This document shows, piece by piece, positions 54,213-61,319 of a stretch of 64,000 nt of DNA; the first letter of the stretch is position 1, and each line of letters starts with the position of its first letter. Source of the stretch: Clostridiales bacterium (lineage in GTDB: Bacteria; Bacillota; Clostridia; Saccharofermentanales; Saccharofermentanaceae); assembly GCA_017545245.1 (NCBI GenBank), contig JAFWPB010000015.1, forward strand, positions 1-64,000. The letters run 5' to 3'. Made by a program: the position numbers and the translations under genes. Under the pieces are notes generated by a model that saw nothing but the letters and a program-made list of their open reading frames with translations, ran no database searches and was not told the origin of the DNA.

Positions 54213-54905
54213 TTATACCTCCCCATACAGCAATGTGAATGTCTCGTAGTGGTCATCGGTGTAGTAGATCAGGCCATCGTTGGAGAAGACAATACGCTTG
54301 GCGCCACGGGACTTCTTGCCCTTGGTGTCGATATCGCACTCGTAGTATGTTCTGCCCGATTTCTTCGGAAGCAGCCCCTCACGGTTACCGAACTTGTCGC
54401 CGCCAATGCTGCAGCCCGGGAAATAATCTTCCAGGGAGCCGCCTTCCCAGCCCTTATTTCTAGCCTCATTCTTCGTCACGAAATTGGATGGCAGATGTCC
54501 GTACGTCTTGATGTAAAGCGCCACATCCTCTTTCGACGTGTAAGTACCATTTTCATCGATCGCTGCCTCGGTCGCCTTTGTCTCTTTCTTCGTTGTTTCC
54601 GCTGTGGTTTCCGTGGTCGTCGCTTCTGTGGTCGCCTCGGTTGTAGCCTCGGTAGTTGCTTCTGTTGTGGCTTCCGTAGTGGCCTCAGTTGTGGTTTCTT
54701 TTGTTGTGGCCTCGGTAGTCGTTGCTTCCGTCGTCGTTTCTACTGTCGTAGCTTCAGTCGTAACCTTCGTCGCCGCGGCTGTCGTAGTCGCGGCTGAGCT
54801 TTCCAGAACGCTGACCGAGCAGCCACTGAAAAGTCCGACAAGTGTGATCGCACAGAGCAGCGCGAATATCTTCATCAGTTTTGTCTTACTCAAAATGTGT
54901 CTCAT
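54213..54905 (-). CDS. Barnase-like ribonuclease lipoprotein with Thr/Glu-rich stalk
   Basis: A 230-residue lipoprotein. The signal peptide ends in the lipobox LFSGC, with lipidated Cys29. A long Thr/Glu/Ala stalk (about 39-115, TEAT repeats) leads to a C-terminal barnase domain (117-229). Catalytic residues are conserved: Lys145 (barnase K27), Glu189 (E73, in SGRTYYECDID), Arg204 (R87) and His219 (H102, in TDDHYETF). Secreted barnases usually have a cleavable signal, so a lipid-anchored form is unusual. Hairpin element D ends 25 bases upstream of the ATG. The barstar gene follows directly. Confidence 0.93.
   Translation of the reverse strand: MRHILSKTKLMKIFALLCAITLVGLFSGCSVSVLESSAATTTAAATKVTTEATTVETTTEATTTEATTKETTTEATTEATTEATTEATTEATTEATTTETTAETTKKETKATEAAIDENGTYTSKEDVALYIKTYGHLPSNFVTKNEARNKGWEGGSLEDYFPGCSIGGDKFGNREGLLPKKSGRTYYECDIDTKGKKSRGAKRIVFSNDGLIYYTDDHYETFTLLYGEV
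54562..54780 (-). repeat. Tandem TEAT-coding repeats in the barnase stalk
   Basis: Short in-frame units, many of 12 bp, coding TEAT or TTEA. They form a low-complexity stalk between lipobox and nuclease domain and probably vary in number. Confidence 0.8.
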
Positions 54906-54930
54906 ATGATCCTTCCTCTTTGCCAGTGCT

Positions 54931-55159
54931 TTTACCGCAAAAAAGCCATTCTTCTGTTTATTTGGCGGTAATGAAAAAGCCGTTACCGTAAAAAGGTGCT
55001 TTTCCCTCAGATTTGGCGGTAATTTTCGTCATTTTCGAAGCGATTTTTTTGACATTTACCGCATCAAAAGCACTTTTTCCTTGTTTTTGCGGTAATCACC
55101 CAAGAAATACCGTTGATTTTACCGTAAAAAACCGATTTTTCAAGCATTTTGGCGGTAAT
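54931..55159 (-). repeat. Tandem-hairpin repeat element, copy D (four hairpins, inverted orientation)
   Basis: Left arms TTTACCGCA, GTTACCGTA, TTTACCGCA and TTTACCGTA start at 54931, 54982, 55055 and 55118. Right arms start at 54964, 55015, 55088 and 55151, mostly GGCGGTAAT. All loops are 24 nt. The 51, 73 and 63 bp spacing mirrors copy A. The loop at 55064-55087 holds AAAAGCACTT and the loop at 54991-55014 holds GGTGCTTTT; another AGTGCTTTT overlaps the left edge. The element lies directly upstream of the barnase ribosome site. Confidence 0.88.
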
Positions 55160-55259
55160 GCCCAAACTGTCGTGGTGTCGCCGCCTTCTCCCCCCAAAGC
55201 ACTGACGCCGCGCCGGAGTACCTTTTCTCTCCTTCGCGGCATCAATGATTGTTCATCTA

Positions 55260-57062
55260 TTACTCTTCGACAGCTACCGTCTTGATGTGCAGTTCTTCAA
55301 GCTGCTTGTCGGTAACATAACCCGGTGCATCCATCATGATGTCCTGCGCGTTCTTGTTCATCGGGAACGGGATGATCTCGCGGATCGTCTCTTCACCGGA
55401 CAGGAGCATGACCATGCGGTCAACGCCCGGAGCAATACCGGCATGCGGCGGTGCGCCGTAGCAGAATGCATTGTACATAGCCGGGAACTTCGCTTTTACG
55501 TCCTCTTCACCAAGGCGTACCATCTCGAAAGCCTTGATCATGATCTCCGGATCGTGGTTACGAACCGCACCGGAAGAAAGCTCAACGCCGTTACATACGA
55601 GGTCGTACTGATCGGCAGTGATAGCCAGTGGATCGATCTCGCCGCGCTCTGCCTTGAGAAGTGTCTCGAGGCCGCCGCTCGGCATGGAGAAAGGATTGTG
55701 GCAGAACTCGAGTTCGCCGGATTCTTCGCCGATCTCGTACATCGGGAAGTCTACGATCCAGCAGAATGCGTACTGCTCTTTGTCGATGTGGTTCGGGCAT
55801 GCTGCACCGAATGTCTTAACGATCACGCCGGCCGTCTTCTGGGCTGTCAGGAGCTTACCACAGGACAGTACGACCAGATCACCCGGCTTTACGCCGAGAG
55901 CGGAAACGACTGCATCCTTGATTGGGGTTACGAACTTTGCGATACCACCGACGATCTCGCCATTCTCGTCCATTCTGAACCAGCATGCTTTATTTCCGGA
56001 CTGTACTTCTACGTCTGCGATATTCTTATCGATAAACTTACGGGACTCCTTGAAGTCGGAGATCACGACAGCCTTGATGCGGACATCTGTCTCCTCACCC
56101 GCCTCGTTCTTTGTTGCAAACGGCGGGAAGCCGCAGTCAGCGAGAACAGAAGTTGCATCCTGGACGGTCAGGTCGATACGCAGGTCTGGCTTATCGGAAC
56201 CATACTTCTCCATGGCCTCGAGGAAAGGAATACGTGCAAATGGCGCGCCCGATGCACGGTTATATGTACCATACTTGGCAAAGATCGGAGGCAGTACATC
56301 TTCGATTACGGAGAATACATCCTCCTGTGTCGCAAATGCCATCTCCATATCCAGCTGATAGAATTCACCCGGAGATCTGTCACCACGAGCATCCTCATCA
56401 CGGAAGCAAGGTGCAATCTGGAAATAACGGTCAAAACCGGAAGTCATCAGGAGCTGCTTGAACTGCTGCGGTGCCTGAGGAAGTGCATAGAACTTGCCCG
56501 GATGCTTTCTGGCCGGAACGAGGTAGTCACGCGCACCCTCCGGAGACGAAGCCGTCAGGATCGGGGTCGTGATCTCGAGGAAGTCATGCTCCATCATGGC
56601 CTGACGAAGTGCCGCAACTACATTGCAGCGCAGGATGATGTTCTTCTTCACTTCCGGGTTACGAAGATCGAGATAACGGTACTTCAGACGCGCATTCTCA
56701 TCCGCTTCACGGGAGTGGTTGATTTCGAAAGGAAGCTCATTATAACGGCAACGGCCGAGAACCTCTATTTTCTCAGGTACGACTTCGATATCACCGGTCG
56801 CCTGATTCGGATTCTTGGAAGATCTCTCGCGGACGGTACCACTCACCGAGATCGTGGACTCCTTGTTAATGCCCTTGGCAAGCTTGACCATCTCTTCTGT
56901 CTCGAGGACGATCTGTGTTGTGCCGTAGAAGTCACGAAGTACGACAAAGCCGAGCGTGCTTCCTACCTCACGCATGTTCTCCAGCCAACCGACCAGCGTG
57001 ACCTTCTCGCCTGCATTTTCCAGACGAAGCTGGCCGCAGTTATGTGTTCTTGATTGGATCAT
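55260..57062 (-). CDS. aspS: Aspartyl-tRNA synthetase
   Basis: A 600-residue class IIb synthetase. An N-terminal OB-fold anticodon domain (VTLVGWLENMREVGSTLGFVVLRD) precedes the catalytic core, and the bacterial GAD insert lies around 280-420. The C-terminal motif 3 contains GIAPGVDRMVMLLSGEETIREIIPFP. Length fits the bacterial type. AAGGAG precedes the ATG. The 95-base leader holds a strong hairpin. The charging of Asn-tRNA cannot be decided from sequence. Confidence 0.97.
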   Translation of the reverse strand: MIQSRTHNCGQLRLENAGEKVTLVGWLENMREVGSTLGFVVLRDFYGTTQIVLETEEMVKLAKGINKESTISVSGTVRERSSKNPNQATGDIEVVPEKIEVLGRCRYNELPFEINHSREADENARLKYRYLDLRNPEVKKNIILRCNVVAALRQAMMEHDFLEITTPILTASSPEGARDYLVPARKHPGKFYALPQAPQQFKQLLMTSGFDRYFQIAPCFRDEDARGDRSPGEFYQLDMEMAFATQEDVFSVIEDVLPPIFAKYGTYNRASGAPFARIPFLEAMEKYGSDKPDLRIDLTVQDATSVLADCGFPPFATKNEAGEETDVRIKAVVISDFKESRKFIDKNIADVEVQSGNKACWFRMDENGEIVGGIAKFVTPIKDAVVSALGVKPGDLVVLSCGKLLTAQKTAGVIVKTFGAACPNHIDKEQYAFCWIVDFPMYEIGEESGELEFCHNPFSMPSGGLETLLKAERGEIDPLAITADQYDLVCNGVELSSGAVRNHDPEIMIKAFEMVRLGEEDVKAKFPAMYNAFCYGAPPHAGIAPGVDRMVMLLSGEETIREIIPFPMNKNAQDIMMDAPGYVTDKQLEELHIKTVAVEE

Positions 57063-57089
57063 ATGATTTCTCCTTTTCTATTCTCCTGC

Positions 57090-57142
57090 GCCGTCAAGAA
57101 GAAACGGCCCTCGAAGGTCATCCGAGGGCCGAAACCGACGGC
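57090..57142 (-). promoter_or_regulatory. Structured leader / attenuator-like hairpin upstream of aspS
   Basis: An inner 9-bp stem (CGGCCCTCG at 57131-57123 with CGAGGGCCG at 57113-57105) is followed by TTTCTTCTT. It is enclosed by an outer GCCGTC/GACGGC stem (57142-57137 with 57095-57090). It could attenuate aspS or terminate the upstream gene. Confidence 0.6.
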
Positions 57143-57163
57143 ACTTTATATACCGTCCCTTAT

Positions 57164-57169
57164 TTTATA
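57164..57169 (-). promoter_or_regulatory. Probable extended -10 promoter of aspS
   Basis: On the minus strand TGCTATAAA has TATAAA at 57169-57164. It predicts a start near 57157 and a leader of about 95 bases that contains the hairpin at 57090-57142. Confidence 0.5.
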
Positions 57170-57223
57170 GCATGTAAGGTGCACTCGCAAGACGACAAAT
57201 CCACCAAAAGTGCTTTTCGAGCA

Positions 57224-58114
57224 TCATACCACCCACGTAAAATAGATGGACTTAAACGTAAACATACCGTCCTCGACATCGTCAAACACTGTGATCCAGA
57301 TCTTATCGGAATACTCCGACGGGGTGATGATCTCATATGTTGAATGGTCGGAATAGACTGTTTCGACTACGGCAAAAGCACTTATCCCCATCGGCAAGTG
57401 ATAGCCATCAGGAGCTTGCCCTGCTTCATAGCGGGTCTCACACAGTTTTGCACCTGACTCGTCATACTCGGAAATCACGAATTCTTTCGGCTTCTCGCCG
57501 CGCTCAAGCTGCACCGCGCCACCGCCGGAATTCTTCCTGACGACCTTCCCGTCAACTTTTTTCTCGATAGTCTGTTCCACGCTGATCTGAAAGCCTTCCG
57601 AGAGGATCTGCGTGCGTTCCTCCAGATCGGCAAACACCTCGCCTGCGCCATTTTGATAGATCACATATATCCAGTACATAATATTCTGCGCATCTTCCAC
57701 GCTCAACTTCGCCTCGGCGAACATCCGCTGGGAAGTCTGGTCATGGTAATTCACGGAAAAATGCGTATCGTAGAAGACTGGATCGCAATGAACGTATGTG
57801 CAGTCATTTTTTAGAAACTGCAACATTCCGTACGTCCGTGGATAATCAAAAATGCAATCGTAATACTCGTTGTTATCCGCATCCACTTTCGTCTCAATCT
57901 TTCCGTAGAGACGTCCCTTCTCGTCTTTCGGAAGTTCCGGTGCATCCGAGCGTACGATCAAGATCCCGCAAGGGGACAAAAACGCTTCGTTTAATGCCGC
58001 TTCGGCCTGCTCTTCGCCCGCGCGGTTGACAGGGTTGACTACCCCTGTTGCACCAAGCACAAATCCCAGTGCCACTACACAAACTGCTATTCCCAAAATG
58101 ATCTTATTCTTCAT
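57224..58114 (-). CDS. Hypothetical secreted or membrane-anchored protein
   Basis: A 296-residue protein of unknown function. The ATG at 58114 follows GGAGG and overlaps the end of the XRE regulator gene by 11 bases. An N-terminal hydrophobic helix (4-24, KNKIILGIAVCVVALGFVLG) is a signal anchor or signal peptide. The rest is a mixed alpha/beta extracellular domain with two Cys residues and no recognised motif. It is the last gene of the DUF2975-like / XRE operon. Confidence 0.75.
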   Translation of the reverse strand: MKNKIILGIAVCVVALGFVLGATGVVNPVNRAGEEQAEAALNEAFLSPCGILIVRSDAPELPKDEKGRLYGKIETKVDADNNEYYDCIFDYPRTYGMLQFLKNDCTYVHCDPVFYDTHFSVNYHDQTSQRMFAEAKLSVEDAQNIMYWIYVIYQNGAGEVFADLEERTQILSEGFQISVEQTIEKKVDGKVVRKNSGGGAVQLERGEKPKEFVISEYDESGAKLCETRYEAGQAPDGYHLPMGISAFAVVETVYSDHSTYEIITPSEYSDKIWITVFDDVEDGMFTFKSIYFTWVV

Positions 58115-58331
58115 CGTCGACCTCCAGATTACCATCAAATTTCAAGATATCCCCGACATCACAGCCGAGATAATAACAGATCTTATTGACCGTCCCAAAC
58201 CGTATACCCTTCGCCTTTCCACTTCGAAGGATCGACAGGTTTGCCTCCGTAATTCCAATCAGGGCACATAGTTCTTTGGACGTCATGTTCCTTTTCTTCA
58301 ACACATCTTCCAGATACACGCGTATGGCCAT
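58104..58331 (-). CDS. Small XRE-family (YozG-type) transcriptional regulator
   Basis: A 75-residue helix-turn-helix protein. The fold is MTSKELCALIGITEANLSILRSGKAKGIRFGTVNKICYYLGCDVGDIL, the Cro/C1 type common next to DUF2975 genes. It is 13 bases after the DUF2975-like gene and overlaps the next gene. It probably binds the two palindromes in the operon promoter (59405-59425 and 59441-59461). Confidence 0.92.
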   Translation of the reverse strand: MAIRVYLEDVLKKRNMTSKELCALIGITEANLSILRSGKAKGIRFGTVNKICYYLGCDVGDILKFDGNLEVDDEE

Positions 58332-58344
58332 ACTTCTTACCTCG

Positions 58345-59385
58345 TCAGATGAACATTTCGTTATCGTCTTTGAGATCCTTATTCTCCATGATCAGTCTGC
58401 TGAAAAGTACTGCGATCACGACAAAAGCGACGCTCAGTATTGGTAGTTCCATATTCACATGGATATTCGTCATTTCCTTAATTAGAAGGATCTGGAACAG
58501 GTTGCAGGCCGCAGACAAAACCAATGTGATCACGAGCATTCTGCAGCTCATTCTTCCCAGATCGCCAGCTGCTTTCTTCAGGCCTTCCTGCTCTTCACTT
58601 GTATAGATCATGATCAATCTTAAAACCAGGATGCAAAGAATGACATTGAGAACACACGGCGCCGCGATCTGTATGCATTCCGCTACTTCAAAAGCACTAT
58701 CCGCCGTAGTTTTTTCCGCTACTTCGATTCCTTCTCCTACGCCGCTTTCGACCATGCCTTCTTCCCCAACATCTTTCTCACCCGCAATGGCTTCTAATCT
58801 TACAGGGGCAAGTGCTTTTAACTTCGAACCGAGAGACAGCGAACCCTCCGCAACGAAGATGATGCTGAGCGCAACCAGTACGATACTGAAACCGCGCATC
58901 AGGCTCTTCTTGTTCCCGGCACGAAGGAGGTTGACACCACTCATGGCAAAGCAGATGAGGATCACCGACCAGATCGTGATACTGACGATGCAGCCGAAAA
59001 ACTTCTTCAGATCAAGAAGCATCACAGGAAGAAAGACCGACGGGTTGATCATGAGATAAAGACCGAATCCCAGCACGACACTCAGCGCAACCAGCAGGAT
59101 CTTCTCGCTTAATTCCTTCTTTCTTCCACCCACTTCCGTAAAAGCCAGCACCAACGGAAGAATGCTTACCAGCGTCAGAAGCGCCATTCCTAAGCCCCTC
59201 AGAATGCCGCCTTTCTCGGAAAGGAAACGCACTGCATCTGCGATCTGCACGAAAGGAAAACTCAGTATTCCTGCATCAATATTCTGGAACACTCCCGTGC
59301 ACCACGCCAGCACACAAAGCACGACCGCCTCGATGGCCAGTCCTGCAATCAGGCACTTAATCTTCAAACTTTTTTTCTGGTCCAT
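58345..59385 (-). CDS. DUF2975-like polytopic membrane protein
   Basis: A 346-residue protein with about eight transmembrane helices. The ATG at 59385 follows GGAGG by 6 bases. The last 120 residues, ending LIMENKDLKDDNEMFI, match the DUF2975 C-terminus (ENxxLKEDNDL-type). The protein is about twice the usual DUF2975 length, with an acidic loop (EKDVGEEGMVESGVGEG) in its middle, so it may be two joined membrane domains. The adjacent XRE gene is the usual partner of this family. Confidence 0.72.
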   Translation of the reverse strand: MDQKKSLKIKCLIAGLAIEAVVLCVLAWCTGVFQNIDAGILSFPFVQIADAVRFLSEKGGILRGLGMALLTLVSILPLVLAFTEVGGRKKELSEKILLVALSVVLGFGLYLMINPSVFLPVMLLDLKKFFGCIVSITIWSVILICFAMSGVNLLRAGNKKSLMRGFSIVLVALSIIFVAEGSLSLGSKLKALAPVRLEAIAGEKDVGEEGMVESGVGEGIEVAEKTTADSAFEVAECIQIAAPCVLNVILCILVLRLIMIYTSEEQEGLKKAAGDLGRMSCRMLVITLVLSAACNLFQILLIKEMTNIHVNMELPILSVAFVVIAVLFSRLIMENKDLKDDNEMFI

Positions 59386-59404
59386 AAAAAACCTCCGCAA
59401 CACG

Positions 59405-59461
59405 AATTATCGTTTTTCGATAATTCAAGTATACGGAGGAAATTATCGTTTGTCAATAATT
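59405..59461 (-). promoter_or_regulatory. Promoter with two palindromic operators for the DUF2975-like / XRE operon
   Basis: On the minus strand TTGACA (59456-59451) and TATACT (59433-59428) are 17 bases apart, a near-consensus promoter. Two 21-bp palindromes with arms AATTATCG and C(G/A)ATAATT are centred at 59415 and 59451, 36 bp apart. One covers the -35 and the other lies at the transcription start. This predicts repression by the operon's XRE protein. Confidence 0.82.
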
Positions 59462-59477
59462 TTCTTTTTCCGGATCT

Positions 59478-61319
59478 TTACACGTTAATGTATGCTCCTG
59501 CCTGGGCTTTCCACATCTCCGCGTACTTGCCGTTCTTAGCAAGCAGTGCATCGTGCGTGCCTTCTTCCACGATGTGCCCTTCCTCAAGCATGAAGATCCT
59601 GTCGGCAAGACGCGTCGTCGAGAGACGGTGCGATATGAAGATAACAGTCTTCTCTTTTGTCGCTTCGATCATGGCATGGTTCAGCTGATATTCTGCAATC
59701 GGGTCGAGCGCCGAAGACGGCTCGTCGAGGATCATGAGTGAAGCATTCTGATAGAACACACGCGAGATCGCAAGCTTCTGACGCTCACCTCCGGAGAGAT
59801 CCACGCCCTTTTCCGAGAACTCGTGTGTCAGCGCGGTATCCAGTTTCATCGGCAATGACTCTGCACGCTTCAGTAATCCGCTGTCCGTCAAAGCCTGTCG
59901 GATCTTCGCATCATCGGCATGGTCAATCGTGTCGAGGATGACATTTTCACGTACACTTCCGGCGAAGATCTCGAAATCCTGGAAGACCGTACCGATCGAG
60001 TTTCTGTACGAAGTCAGATCGTAATCCTTCACATCGATACCATCTGCAAGAATGCGGCCCGAAGTCGTATCGTAAAGACGCATCAGCAGCTTGACCAGTG
60101 TCGTCTTTCCTGCGCCATTGTAACCAACAAGCGCGATCTTCTCACCCGGCTTGACTGCCATGGAAATCTCCGAAAGCACTGCCGGCAGATTCTCTTTATA
60201 AGAGAAAGATACATCCTCCAGGGTAAGTGCTTTTGCCGGAGAAGAAGGCTTCGTCTCGCTTGTCGAAACCACCTTCGGCTCGTAGCCCAGGAAGTCTCTG
60301 ATCTTCTGGATATACAGGCTCGTCTCGCAAGCCTTCGGGTACGTCTCCGTGAAGATACGCAGGCTGTTCTTGAGCCCGCCGAACCAGTTGAAGAGCATGA
60401 CCATCGTCGAAAGATTGATCGCGTGCATGATCGCGTAGCGGTAAACCAGATAAGCCGTGTAAAGCGTATCGCCGATCAGGTGTCCGAAAATGTGATCCTT
60501 CAGGTAAGCGATACCGAACTTCTTGTGCGCAAGTGATTTTTCCGCCTCAAGCACTTCATTGTTCGCCTCGACAAAGCGCTCCTCGAGGACATCCGTTACT
60601 TCCGGATCCAGACGGATCTCTTTTGCGTAATCCTTGAGATAGAAGACACGCTTCACATACTCGCGCTTTCTCTCATGCGGATTTCTGCGGATGCGGACCT
60701 TGTAGGAGAACTTGTTGTAGATCTGGTTCAGTCCGAAAGTGATCACGAAAGTAATCACGACGAAGATGATCGAAACCTTATCCTTCGCCAGGAAGTAACC
60801 GCCCGTCAGAATGAAGACCGTCAGACCGGAAAGCACACTCTTGATAAACTCCATCGTCTGGTCGATCTGCTTGTCTACTTCCGAGATGGCAAGCACCTGA
60901 CTGTTATAGAACTCCGGATCGTCATAGCAGGCGAGGTCTACGCTGCGCGCTTTTTCGTAGAGCATCAGCTTGATCTTCTCTCTGACCTTCGGCCGTTCTT
61001 TCTCCTGCATGTAGTCGCCGGCCAGCACCGTGAACACCATGCCCAGCGTGATCGCCGCGGCAAAGATCAGGATCACCGCCGCCACTCTGCGGAACGGGTA
61101 GCCGAACTCCGCTGCCTCGAGGACGTATCCAATGAGGATCAGGTGCTCGAAGAAGATCGACACCTGTCCGCGGATCGCATCCAGCGCCGGGAAAAGCACA
61201 AACTTCGGGGAGGCCTTGAACATCATCTTCATGAAGAAGAGATTATTCTTGAAGACCTGCGAGGTCGACTGCTTGGTCTGCTCGTTTTTGTTTTCTGCAT
61301 TCTCCGTTTTCTTGCTCAC
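59478..61319 (-). CDS. ABC exporter half-transporter B
   Basis: A 613-residue half-transporter with six N-terminal helices and a C-terminal ATPase. Walker A is VGYNGAGKTTL, the signature LSGGERQKLAISR and Walker B LMILDEPSSALDP, all intact. The start is a GTG at 61319 that overlaps the TGA of the upstream half-transporter (GTGA) and follows GGAGGTGAT. The pair should form a heterodimeric exporter. The substrate (drug, lipid or peptide) is not decidable. Confidence 0.92.
   Translation of the reverse strand: MSKKTENAENKNEQTKQSTSQVFKNNLFFMKMMFKASPKFVLFPALDAIRGQVSIFFEHLILIGYVLEAAEFGYPFRRVAAVILIFAAAITLGMVFTVLAGDYMQEKERPKVREKIKLMLYEKARSVDLACYDDPEFYNSQVLAISEVDKQIDQTMEFIKSVLSGLTVFILTGGYFLAKDKVSIIFVVITFVITFGLNQIYNKFSYKVRIRRNPHERKREYVKRVFYLKDYAKEIRLDPEVTDVLEERFVEANNEVLEAEKSLAHKKFGIAYLKDHIFGHLIGDTLYTAYLVYRYAIMHAINLSTMVMLFNWFGGLKNSLRIFTETYPKACETSLYIQKIRDFLGYEPKVVSTSETKPSSPAKALTLEDVSFSYKENLPAVLSEISMAVKPGEKIALVGYNGAGKTTLVKLLMRLYDTTSGRILADGIDVKDYDLTSYRNSIGTVFQDFEIFAGSVRENVILDTIDHADDAKIRQALTDSGLLKRAESLPMKLDTALTHEFSEKGVDLSGGERQKLAISRVFYQNASLMILDEPSSALDPIAEYQLNHAMIEATKEKTVIFISHRLSTTRLADRIFMLEEGHIVEEGTHDALLAKNGKYAEMWKAQAGAYINV

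Noticed and set aside
55245..57053. Long plus-strand frame opposite aspS
   Set aside because: It is a shadow of the real synthetase gene: no ribosome site, no recognisable domain, and the opposite strand encodes full AspRS.
57063..57223. T-box riboswitch upstream of aspS
   Set aside because: The leader is too short and lacks the AGGGTGGNACCGCG consensus.
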